Below are positions 1-6,427 of a stretch of 8,550 nucleotides of DNA, one piece after another. How positions within the stretch are numbered: position 1 is the first letter of the stretch; every line of letters starts with the position of its first letter. The notes beneath the pieces were generated by a model. That model ran no database searches. It saw only the letters and a list, made by a program, of their open reading frames with translations, and was not told where the DNA came from. Origin of the DNA: an uncultured Bacteroidota bacterium (GTDB lineage: Bacteria; Bacteroidota; Bacteroidia; B-17B0; Aurantibacillaceae); contig CAIXZI010000203.1 of the NCBI GenBank assembly GCA_903923915.1, forward strand, positions 1 through 8,550. The letters run 5' to 3'. The position numbers and the translations under genes were made by a program.

Positions 1-418
1 AGGCTTCGTACAAATCGCAATTTATAAAAGCAGCTTTTGATAAATCTGCCTGCGTAAAATTAACGCTGTGCATTTTGCAATTTTTGAAAACGCTTTTGTT
101 CATACGCTTTCTATCAAAGGAAGCATAATCCATTAAGCAGCCATCAAATACAATACAAAAGCCAAAATCTTTAGTTTGAGAAAAATTAGCGCCCACAAGT
201 TTACAATCTGTAAATATTACATCTTGTAGTTTGCAGCTTTTTAAATCGGCATTACTGAGGTTACAGTTTTTAAACACACAATCTTCAAACTCAAGGTTTT
301 TTAAATTGGTAAAAATGCAATTATTAAACTCGCAGTTTTCAAATTCTTCCCTATCTGTTTTATCAATAGAAAAGTTAATGTTGTTTATTAGCTCTTTGTT
401 TTGTTTAGAAAGACTCAT
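1..418 (-). CDS. Pentapeptide-repeat protein, C-terminus off the window
   Basis: The minus strand is open from ATG at 416-418 to the left edge, giving 139 codons without a stop. The protein starts MSLSKQNKELINNINFSID and then settles into five-residue periodicity with a central F or L and small or Cys residues: FENCEFNNCIF, LEFEDCVFKNCNLSNADL, VIFTDCKLVGANF, SVFKNCKMHSVNFTQADL, AAFINCDLYEA. This A(D/N)LxX pattern is the mark of the right-handed quadrilateral beta-helix of pentapeptide-repeat proteins. The NC(D/N)LSxAxL wording resembles the Qnr/McbG branch, some members of which protect DNA gyrase by mimicking DNA. A short non-repeat stretch (around FGFCIVFDGCLMDYASFDRKRM) interrupts the coils, as loops do in Qnr proteins. 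No signal peptide is visible, so it should be cytosolic. It starts 21 bp after the stop of the upstream propeller gene and may be co-transcribed with it. The fold is well supported; a link to quinolone resistance is only inference. Confidence 0.88.
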   Translation of the reverse strand, partial: MSLSKQNKELINNINFSIDKTDREEFENCEFNNCIFTNLKNLEFEDCVFKNCNLSNADLKSCKLQDVIFTDCKLVGANFSQTKDFGFCIVFDGCLMDYASFDRKRMNKSVFKNCKMHSVNFTQADLSKAAFINCDLYEA

Positions 419-439
419 TTGGCTGTACAATAAACTCAA

Positions 440-1807
440 TTATTGTTTGATAAATTTTTTTATACCCCGCTTAACTCTAATAAAATAAACACCTGCACTT
501 AAATCAGACACATCAATTTGGAGTGTCGATTTATTGACAGTATAATGCTTTATAATATCACCGAAAACATTTGTTATAAATACAACTTGGTTATCATCAA
601 ATATTGTATCAGGCAAAGACAACCACAAACTACTTATAACGGGATTAGGATCAACTTGCATCTCTTGGGTCAGGCTATAACTGTTTACAATGTTTGTGTT
701 GGGATTAGAACAATTTAGTAAAATATGAACAGCAGAGGTACTATATGTTGTTAGAGCTAAATCTGCTTTTCCATCTCCATTTATATCTGAACAAGTTATT
801 GATTGAGGATAGTCAGTGATATTAATGTTTGGTGCATAACTAAAGCTACCAGTGCCCGTTCCTAAAAGTATAGAAATAATTGCAGAACTATTGGTTATTG
901 CTATATCAGTGTTTAAATCATTATTAAAATCTGCACTATTTATGGATGTAGGATAATTAGAAGTAGTAAATGATTTAGGATAATTAAAATTACCTGTGCC
1001 TGTGCCAAAAAGTACATACAAACTATCTCCAATTACAGCTATATCTACATGATTGTCATTGTTTAAATCTGATAAAGTGAAATACGAACCTGAATAATAA
1101 CCTCCAATTGCAAAATTAACTGCCGCTCCAAAATTACCAGTGCCTGTACCTAAAAACAGATTAATGGTTGGAGGACCTGAATGATTATAATTTAATGTTA
1201 CTAAGTCTGAATTACCATCTTCATTAAAATCGGCAGATAAAATATAATAAGGCCACGCATAAAACACAGGATAATTTGTAGGGGCACTAAAACTCCCAAC
1301 ACCATTATTCAGTAATACGGTAATATTGTTGGCATTTACATTTGAAGTAGCTAAATCTATTTTCCCATCATTGTTAAAATCATTACAAATTAAAGATGAA
1401 GGCGGCGCGTTGCAACTGACACTTTTTATATTGCTAAAACTACCAACACCATTGCCTTGTAATATATAAATATTAGTTGAGTCATTCGAGATGGCAGCTA
1501 TATCGGCGTTCCCGTCATTATTAAAATCAGCACTTATTATTACGCTTAATCCGCCGATAAAAGGATAGTTGATGGATGCCCCAAAACTACCCATTCCATT
1601 GCCAAGAGAAACGGATATGGTATCGTTGTATGCTTTTTTTATGACTAAATCTTTTTTTCCGTCGTTGTTGAGGTCAGCAATACAAATACCTTGCTCCTCT
1701 TGACCGTAATTATCTAATAACACAGTATCAGGATAAAAGCAAATATTTTGAGAGTTTACTTCAACGGAAAGCGTAAAAACCAATAATAATAATAGAAGTT
1801 TTTTCAT
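440..1807 (-). CDS. Secreted FG-GAP/VCBS seven-repeat propeller with T9SS sorting domain
   Basis: 455 residues. Residues 1-20 (MKKLLLLLLVFTLSVEVNSQ) are a Sec signal peptide. Seven Asp-rich loops of the D-x-N-x-D-G-x-x-D type follow at about 45-53, 94-102, 143-151, 193-201, 247-255, 293-301 and 341-349, spaced 46-54 residues apart. Most are followed by an LLGTGTGSF-like strand-turn, as in FG-GAP/VCBS beta-propellers whose loops bind calcium. Seven repeats fit a seven-bladed propeller. The fifth and sixth loops lack the usual Gly (DLNNDNHVD, DFNNDLNTD). Residues from about 384 (VDPNPV) to the end, with VSDLSAGVYFIRV and a basic KKFIKQ tail, form a type A T9SS C-terminal sorting domain, which normally directs outer-membrane passage and surface attachment or release. 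Its ligand is unknown; adhesion or glycan binding is a guess. The ATG at 1805-1807 is chosen because the signal peptide starts there. It lies 40 bp downstream of hutU with no clear promoter between. Confidence 0.9.
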   Translation of the reverse strand: MKKLLLLLLVFTLSVEVNSQNICFYPDTVLLDNYGQEEQGICIADLNNDGKKDLVIKKAYNDTISVSLGNGMGSFGASINYPFIGGLSVIISADFNNDGNADIAAISNDSTNIYILQGNGVGSFSNIKSVSCNAPPSSLICNDFNNDGKIDLATSNVNANNITVLLNNGVGSFSAPTNYPVFYAWPYYILSADFNEDGNSDLVTLNYNHSGPPTINLFLGTGTGNFGAAVNFAIGGYYSGSYFTLSDLNNDNHVDIAVIGDSLYVLFGTGTGNFNYPKSFTTSNYPTSINSADFNNDLNTDIAITNSSAIISILLGTGTGSFSYAPNINITDYPQSITCSDINGDGKADLALTTYSTSAVHILLNCSNPNTNIVNSYSLTQEMQVDPNPVISSLWLSLPDTIFDDNQVVFITNVFGDIIKHYTVNKSTLQIDVSDLSAGVYFIRVKRGIKKFIKQ

Positions 1808-1847
1808 GGTTATAAATATAATTCTTTTGAGAATAAAATTACAGGGT

Positions 1848-4286
1848 TCAAAAGATTAGGCCTTCCAACAAATTATCATCAACCAAATTAGGTATTGTAA
1901 CTTTCATTGTTGGTGTTCTGTCCATCTCACGTTTAATTGCAAACAAGGCTTCTTTGTTGCGCGCCCAAGAGCGACGAGCAATACCATTGTTTACATCCCA
2001 AAATAACATTTGTTTTAAACGCCTATCAGCGTCAGGAGTTCCATCAAGCACCAAACCAAAACCACCGTTCATTACTTCGCCCCAACCAACGCCACCACCA
2101 TTGTGTAAACTAATCCAGGTTGCACCTCTAAAAGCATCACCCACAAAATTTTGCACAGCCATATCTGCTGTAAATTGAGAGCCATCATAAATATTACTCG
2201 TTTCACGATACGGAGAATCAGTTCCACTTACATCATGATGATCTCTTCCTAAAACAACAGGCGCCGAAATTTTATTTTCTGCAATAGCTTTATTCATCGC
2301 TTCTGCAATGCGTATACGCGCCTCACTATCTGCATATAAAATACGTGCTTGCGAACCAACCACTAAATTATTTTCCATGGCGTTTTTTATCCACGCAATG
2401 TTATCGCTTAGTTGTTGTTTAATTTCATCGGGTGCCGTTTTGTACATATCCTGTAAAACTTCTAACGCAAGCTCATCCGTCTTTTTTAAATCGTTTGCAT
2501 CGGCACTGGTACACACCCATCTAAACGGACCAAAACCATAATCGAAACACATTGGCCCAAGTATATCTTGCACATACGATTTGTATTTGAATGTCCCGTC
2601 TGCATTAACAATATCAGCACCTGCACGAGATGCTTCTAATAAAAACGCGTTTCCATAATCGAAAAAATACATGCCTTTAGCAGCTAATGTGTTTACGGCA
2701 TTTGCATGGCGCACCAATGTTTTTTGAACTTCTTTTTTAAACTGCGCAGGATTTTCTGCCATCATTTTATTTGATTCTTCTAAGGAAAAACCAGTCGGAT
2801 AATAACCACCTGCCCAAGGATTATGCAACGATGTTTGGTCTGAGCCAATATCTACTTTAATATTTTCTTTAACTAAGCGTTCCCACAAATCAACCACATT
2901 ACCTTGGTATGCAAGCGATACAGCTTCTTTAGAGGCAACTGCTTTTTTAACGCGCGTAATTAATTCATCTAAATTTTCATGCAACTCATCAACCCAACCT
3001 TGTGTGTGTCGTGTTTTTGCAGCCTTTGGATTTATCTCTGCCGTAACAGAAACCAAGCCTGCAATTTTTGCCGCTTTAGGCTGCGCGCCGCTCATACCAC
3101 CTAAGCCACAGGTAACAAATAAAAGCCCGCTACCAGCCCCCCCACCCCCCAAAGGGGGATTTTCAGAACCCTGTACATTGAGTGTGTCTAACACTTTTTT
3201 TAATACAGTATCAGTGTCCGAAATGACTTCTTCATTAGTGAAACGAACAACGTTAAAACCTTGTTCATTTAACCATTTTGTGCGTTCCTCATCATTAGTT
3301 TTATTATCAGGTAATTGATGAATTAATCCATCAATTTCAACAATAAGATGCCGATCCAAACAAACGAAATCAACAATATATTGTCCTATAATGTGTTGCC
3401 TTCTAAATGTATAATTCTCTAAATTTTTTCCACGCACTAATTCCCAAAAACATTTTTCTGCCTCTGTTGGATTACCTCTATGTTCTTTGACAAAATTGTT
3501 CAACAAACCATAAGTCATTTTATCTGCGGTTTCATAGGAAAAGGTCCGTTTTGGATTCCCCCCTTGGGGGGTAGGGGGGGCTATTTTACGGGCGGCATTC
3601 ATAACGGTAATGGTTGTGCCATGTACTATACCTTGCGGACCAATGTACATAAACGAACCGGCAGTCATTTGTCCGTATTGAGTTACACCAAGTGCATTAA
3701 ATTTTTCCCAATCATCTGGCTTGCTGTAATTAGGAATCATCATTCCGTTTGTAATTACAACACGTGGCGCATCTTTATGCGAGGGAAAAATGCCCATTGG
3801 GTGACCGCTATACAGAGTAAGTGTTTGCTCATCGGTAATGGTAGCCAAATACTGCATGGTTAATAAATACTGCGCCCAGTTTTGAAATACGGCACCATTG
3901 CCACCGTATGTAATTAACTCGTGTGGATGTTGTGCCACAGCATAATCTAAATTGTTGCTAAGCATGTGCATAATAGCAGCAGCCTGTTTAGATTGATGCG
4001 GAAAATCATTTATTGGTCGTGCATAAATTTTATAATCGGGGCGAAAACGATACATGTAAATTCGTCCGTAGGTTTTTAACTCCTCAGCAAATTCTTTTGC
4101 TAAAATAGCGTGGTGTTTTTTATCAAAATAACGAAGCGCATTTCTAAGTGCTAACTTTTTTTCTGCTTGGTTTAAAACATCTTTTCGCTTTGGCGCGTGG
4201 TTTAAGGTTTTATCAAACTCTTTAACAGCAGGCAATTCAGAGGGAATTCCGGCTAAAACAATTTTTTGAAATTCTTGAGTAGTCAT
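1848..4286 (-). CDS. hutU: Urocanate hydratase interrupted in frame by a DUF559 nuclease domain
   Basis: 812 residues. Urocanase uses tightly bound NAD+ as an electrophile to hydrate urocanate to 4-imidazolone-5-propionate, the second step of histidine degradation in the cytosol. Host hallmarks are ALRNALRYFDKKHH near the N-terminus, YGGNGAVFQNW, GSFMYIGPQGIVHGTT, the dinucleotide loop GLGGMSGAQPKAAK (from about 394), TRHTQGWVDE, SDQTSLHNPWAGGYYP, FDYGFGPFRWVC (about 581-592), LGRDHHDVSGTDSPYRE and HNGGGVGWGEV. This is the form related to animal UROC1, usually about 660-680 residues. The excess is explained by residues about 237-384, a complete DUF559 domain with Pro/Gly-rich linkers, inserted between MNAARKIA and GSGLLFVTCGLGG. 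Both halves stay in one frame and keep their conserved blocks, so the enzyme may still fold with the nuclease looped out, but activity cannot be judged from sequence. The start lies 3 bp after the upstream DUF5522 stop, implying co-transcription. Confidence 0.92.
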   Translation of the reverse strand: MTTQEFQKIVLAGIPSELPAVKEFDKTLNHAPKRKDVLNQAEKKLALRNALRYFDKKHHAILAKEFAEELKTYGRIYMYRFRPDYKIYARPINDFPHQSKQAAAIMHMLSNNLDYAVAQHPHELITYGGNGAVFQNWAQYLLTMQYLATITDEQTLTLYSGHPMGIFPSHKDAPRVVITNGMMIPNYSKPDDWEKFNALGVTQYGQMTAGSFMYIGPQGIVHGTTITVMNAARKIAPPTPQGGNPKRTFSYETADKMTYGLLNNFVKEHRGNPTEAEKCFWELVRGKNLENYTFRRQHIIGQYIVDFVCLDRHLIVEIDGLIHQLPDNKTNDEERTKWLNEQGFNVVRFTNEEVISDTDTVLKKVLDTLNVQGSENPPLGGGGAGSGLLFVTCGLGGMSGAQPKAAKIAGLVSVTAEINPKAAKTRHTQGWVDELHENLDELITRVKKAVASKEAVSLAYQGNVVDLWERLVKENIKVDIGSDQTSLHNPWAGGYYPTGFSLEESNKMMAENPAQFKKEVQKTLVRHANAVNTLAAKGMYFFDYGNAFLLEASRAGADIVNADGTFKYKSYVQDILGPMCFDYGFGPFRWVCTSADANDLKKTDELALEVLQDMYKTAPDEIKQQLSDNIAWIKNAMENNLVVGSQARILYADSEARIRIAEAMNKAIAENKISAPVVLGRDHHDVSGTDSPYRETSNIYDGSQFTADMAVQNFVGDAFRGATWISLHNGGGVGWGEVMNGGFGLVLDGTPDADRRLKQMLFWDVNNGIARRSWARNKEALFAIKREMDRTPTMKVTIPNLVDDNLLEGLIF
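3136..3160. repeat. Left terminal inverted repeat of the DUF559 element
   Basis: Plus-strand GCCCCCCCACCCCCC then AAAGGGGGAT. It matches the reverse complement of the other end at 3555-3581, apart from about four one-base length or insertion differences. Within it, CCCCCC-AAA-GGGGG (3145-3158) is a small palindrome able to form a hairpin. In the hutU frame it is read as NPPLGGGGA. The run of pure C/G is foreign to the AT-rich surroundings. Confidence 0.82.
3555..3581. repeat. Right terminal inverted repeat of the DUF559 element
   Basis: Plus-strand ATTCCCCCCTTGGGGGG then TAGGGGGGGC, the inverted partner of 3136-3160. It has its own palindrome CCCCCC-TT-GGGGGG (3558-3571). It is read in hutU as APPTPQGGN. 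The TA between its two G-runs corresponds to a single A at the other end, so the two ends are similar but not identical, as expected after some divergence. Confidence 0.82.
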
Positions 4287-4289
4287 ATA

Positions 4290-4472
4290 TTATTTATTTT
4301 CTTTTTTATCAAACAAGCCTGTTTTTTTATTGTATCCATAGGGGCAATGGCGGCAGCCGCTTTTACAGCAATAACCTCTTTTTAAATGATATTTTTCAGT
4401 AAACACAACAAAACCCTCTTCACTTATGTAATAATCTTCGGGGTCTAAGTTGTTTAATTTACTTGAAAACAT
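4290..4472 (-). CDS. DUF5522 Cys-rich mini-protein
   Basis: 60 residues. The order of blocks is EDYYISEEGFVVFTEKYHLK (12-31), then RGYCCKSGCRHCPYGY (32-47) with Cys35, Cys36, Cys40 and Cys43 plus His42, then a Lys-rich tail. This is the typical look of DUF5522, a family of very small proteins. The CC-x3-C-x2-C cluster suggests zinc or another metal, or a redox role, but I know of no established function. There is no signal peptide or membrane segment, so it is probably cytosolic. It starts 10 bp after the stop of the upstream phosphatase-family gene and ends 3 bp before hutU, so it is very likely on the same transcript. The family call is firm; function is unknown. Confidence 0.86.
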   Translation of the reverse strand: MFSSKLNNLDPEDYYISEEGFVVFTEKYHLKRGYCCKSGCRHCPYGYNKKTGLFDKKENK

Positions 4473-4482
4473 CAGGGTAAAA

Positions 4483-5610
4483 TTACTTATTCTTCAAATG
4501 CAAATAACAACAAATAGGGAAGTGGTCTGTTAAACTTTCGGATATGCGTTGATAATTACTACACTCAAAATCTTTGCTGTGTAAAATGTAATCTATACGA
4601 AGTAAAGGCAGGTTGCCGTTGTATGTTTTGCCAATACCATTGCCGGCTTCTTTAAAGGCATCTTTTAAATTTTCGCTAAGCACATGATAGGAAAAGGAAG
4701 AAGGCGTATCGTTAAAATCGCCACACAAAATCATTTTGTAATGGCAGGTTTTCATGTGTGCGGCAATCATTTCGGTTTCTTCGGCACGTTTTATAAAGCC
4801 ATTTCGTAAACGTTTAATAATGTTTTTAGATTCTACTAAATCAGAGTCGTTGTATTCTTTATTATTCAACCCGTCGATAAATTTATATTCTTTCTTGCCA
4901 AAACTTATAGATGCCAAGTGTGCATTATAAATTCGAACTGTATCTTTATTAATAAGTACATCAGTATAAATACAAATGTTGTTTGATTTGGTATTGAAAA
5001 CAATTTTCCCTTTTCTCACCATCGGGTATTTGGTGAGCGTGGCAACACCCCAGTGGTCGAAGGTTCTAAGGGTTGTGGTATATTCAGTATGAATGTTTTT
5101 TGTTTTTAGAAACGAAACTAAAGTATCCGCATTATGAAAATCTTTAGGCTGTTCAGAAGTATAAAACTCTTGCAGGCAAAGTATATCAGGCGATTCGCTT
5201 TGCAGCATTTCAAAAATTATTTTGCGAGATTGTTTGTTGTGCGACCAATTGTATAAATCAAACAACATGCAATTGTAGTCCATTACCTTAATATCATTAT
5301 TGCTGGCCGTTTTTTTGGAGAGATTTATATGCACCATACACAATAAATTGGGTAGTGTAAAAAGTATAGCAATGCCAGAGAGTAATGCCCACCAGCGCAT
5401 TTGAATGCTCCAAAGAATGACGAATAAAATATTTAATAATAATAAAATAGGGTAGGAGATGCCCATAAAAGCCAAAGGCCAGAACGTTTGCGGACTAATG
5501 TACTTAGCTGTAAACGATAGCAGCAAAGCCACCACAGCAAAGTAGTTTAACCATAAAACAAGGCGTTTAATACCGCTTGATTTTTTAGCTATGTGGGTGG
5601 TTGTTTTCAA
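4483..5610 (-). CDS. Membrane-anchored endonuclease/exonuclease/phosphatase family protein
   Basis: 375 residues. Three hydrophobic segments lie at about 17-37, 43-69 and 73-95, followed by an endonuclease/exonuclease/phosphatase (EEP) domain from about 105 to the end. EEP signatures are in order: DYN (111-113), the metal-ligand Glu148 in CLQE, NAHLAS (catalytic-type His), GDFND (297-301), RIDYI (338-342) with the Asp that usually orients chemistry, and TDHFP (361-365) with the general-base His363. All key residues are present, so it should be an active Mg2+-dependent phosphodiesterase or phosphatase. Substrates in this superfamily range from DNA to phospholipids and inositol phosphates and cannot be told here. 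With an odd number of membrane passes and a basic N-terminus (KKSSGIKR), the domain may face the periplasm. The ATG at 5608-5610 precedes the basic stretch. It is first in the minus-strand run and faces away from the tRNA 97 bp off. Confidence 0.9.
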   Translation of the reverse strand: MKTTTHIAKKSSGIKRLVLWLNYFAVVALLLSFTAKYISPQTFWPLAFMGISYPILLLLNILFVILWSIQMRWWALLSGIAILFTLPNLLCMVHINLSKKTASNNDIKVMDYNCMLFDLYNWSHNKQSRKIIFEMLQSESPDILCLQEFYTSEQPKDFHNADTLVSFLKTKNIHTEYTTTLRTFDHWGVATLTKYPMVRKGKIVFNTKSNNICIYTDVLINKDTVRIYNAHLASISFGKKEYKFIDGLNNKEYNDSDLVESKNIIKRLRNGFIKRAEETEMIAAHMKTCHYKMILCGDFNDTPSSFSYHVLSENLKDAFKEAGNGIGKTYNGNLPLLRIDYILHSKDFECSNYQRISESLTDHFPICCYLHLKNK

Positions 5611-5659
5611 AAAATAGAAATGTAAATAAACTCAAAAAATAAATTAAAGACACTAAAAA

Positions 5660-5690
5660 TTTGCTTAGAAAAGAAATTTTAGTACATTTG
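5660..5690 (+). promoter_or_regulatory. Bacteroidota-type promoter of the tRNA-Asp gene
   Basis: TTTG at 5660-5663 and TACATTTG at 5683-5690 are separated by 19 bp. This matches the known Bacteroidota housekeeping promoter (-33 TTTG/TTG and -7 TAnnTTTG). Transcription would begin roughly 6-8 bases downstream, about 10 bases before the mature tRNA. Confidence 0.78.
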
Positions 5691-5707
5691 CGCCTCCTTA
5701 ATAGGTT

Positions 5708-5781
5708 GGTCCGGTAGTTCAGCTGGTTAGAATGCCGCCCTGTCACGGCGGAGGTCGCGGGTTCGAGTCCCGTCCGGACCG
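5708..5781 (+). tRNA. tRNA-Asp (anticodon GTC)
   Basis: A full cloverleaf of 74 nt. The acceptor stem GGTCCGG (5708-5714) pairs with CCGGACC (5774-5780), and the discriminator is G5781. The anticodon stem CCGCC (5735-5739) pairs with GGCGG (5747-5751) around the loop CTGTCAC, with anticodon GTC at 5742-5744, reading Asp codons. The T arm GCGGGTTCGAGTCCCGT is canonical. CCA is not encoded (the genome continues GCAATC), so it must be added by the CCA-adding enzyme. Confidence 0.98.
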
Positions 5782-5794
5782 CAATCTAAAAAGT

Positions 5795-5831
5795 AAAACC
5801 CTTGTAAATCAATGATTTGCGAGGGTTTTTT
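5795..5831 (+). terminator. Intrinsic terminator after tRNA-Asp
   Basis: The arm AAAACCCTTGTAAATCA (5795-5811) is complementary to TGATTTGCGAGGGTTTT (5813-5829), 17 positions with two G-U pairs. The innermost pairs must open to make a loop. It is followed by, and overlaps, a T6 tract at 5826-5831. It starts 13 bp after the tRNA 3' end, so the tRNA is probably a single-gene transcript. Confidence 0.87.
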
Positions 5832-6427
5832 GCTTAATGGGGGGTGATTTTTTTTTCAGCATTGCTTTGTGTATGGAAGATTATCAGGAACTTCTTCAAC
5901 TTGTCGTATTAAATATTGGTAAGGAGTTTGCTTTCGCCAGATAGAAGGACTCATAAAAAAATATTATTAGCCTCTAGAATATTACGCTGAAAGACAATTG
6001 CAAAAAAGGCAACAATTCTGAAGTGCCAGAATGAAGAACTTACCTACTTTAATTAATAAACAATCTCATAATTTTGCTATTGGGTTATTTGTTTTGAAGG
6101 TGTTTTTAAACTTTACAAAACTTCTAAGTCTATCCTCGATCTCCAATATATACGAGTGAATGGCTATCTGCCATTGCACTAAATATGCGGGCATTAAAGT
6201 CAAACAACGTTCAACAAGCGGTTACGACAATTTTTTAGATAATTCTATTTTCGTAAACAAAAGAATGATAGTTGAAAATCAAAGGTGAGTATAGTTTTTA
6301 AAAGATAATCTGAACTATATCATATAGGATGGCGATTAAAGTCAAACCTAATTATGGGTTTTAAAATATAAAATATTTTGTAATTTCATCCTCCATTAGT
6401 GTGTAAAATAATAAAAGATACGTTTGT
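5832..6427. other. About 600 bp without a convincing gene, possibly decayed
   Basis: Every frame on both strands is broken by stops at short intervals. The best remnant is a plus frame from 5971 to 6288 (about 105 codons) with only two internal stops, including the back-to-back 43-codon stretches 6031-6159 and 6160-6288 (for example KYAGIKVKQRSTSGYDNF). On the minus strand 6066-6194 reads 42 residues (MPAYLVQWQIAIHSYILEIE and onward). None is recognisable. A 13-bp direct repeat (6193-6205 and 6335-6347) is the only other structure. It may be a remnant of a lost gene or simply AT-rich spacer. Confidence 0.5.
6193..6347. repeat. 13-bp direct repeat pair, ATTAAAGTCAAAC
   Basis: ATTAAAGTCAAAC occurs at 6193-6205 and again at 6335-6347, 142 bp apart, each preceded by a loosely similar G-rich ATG-containing stretch. 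Only the 13 bp are exact. It may be chance in AT-rich DNA or a trace of a duplication. Confidence 0.35.

Larger units (their letters stand above)
3136..3581 (-). mobile_element. DUF559 nuclease-coding insertion element inside hutU
   Basis: About 446 bp bounded by inverted C/G-rich ends and translated in the hutU frame as residues about 237-384. The product matches DUF559, a Vsr/PD-(D/E)XK-like endonuclease domain: helix NPTEAEKCFWELVRGKNL (272-289), FRRQHIIGQYIVDFVCL (294-310), LIVEIDGLIHQ (314-324), ERTKWLNEQGFNVVRFTNEEV (334-354), and a final helix TDTVLKKVLDTL. The likely metal-binding acidic residues are intact: Asp306, Glu317 and Asp319, plus His323. The domain boundaries sit just inside the repeats. 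The outer ends are read as PPTPQGG on the N-terminal side and NPPLGGGGAG on the C-terminal side. An internal ATG at 3516-3518 (Met257) lies just before the domain and could allow separate translation. Mobility is inferred from the repeats and the abrupt interruption of a conserved enzyme. From memory, DUF559 frames with similar wording and C/G palindromic borders occur repeatedly in Bacteroidota, but this was not searched. Confidence 0.78.

Noticed and set aside
231..488. Plus-strand frame of 85 codons at the left end
   Set aside because: It is antisense to the pentapeptide-repeat gene; its periodic LLxxxFxN look is a shadow of the pentapeptide repeats.
1816..1836. Hairpin ATTCT-TTTG-AGAAT between hutU and the propeller gene as a terminator
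   Set aside because: A stem of only five mostly A-T pairs is too weak to call.
3004..3318. Plus-strand frame of 104 codons across the insert
   Set aside because: It lies antisense to the much better supported hutU/DUF559 frame, and its sequence (PLPAPPPPKGGF) is just the complement of the C/G repeat and flanks.
3136..3581. The insert in hutU as an intein
   Set aside because: There is no Cys/Ser at the upstream border, no HN-C/S/T at the downstream border and no Hint-like blocks; the borders are Pro/Gly repeats. The nuclease is DUF559, not LAGLIDADG or the usual HNH type.
5839..5844. G6 run after the tRNA terminator as a remnant end of the DUF559 element
   Set aside because: There is only a single G run with no paired C run or second G run; too little to link to the repeats at 3136 and 3555.
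6419..6426. TACGTTTG as a promoter for the truncated channel
   Set aside because: It fits TAnnTTTG, but it ends one base before the ATG at 6428, so transcription would start inside the gene, and there is no good TTTG at the right distance upstream.
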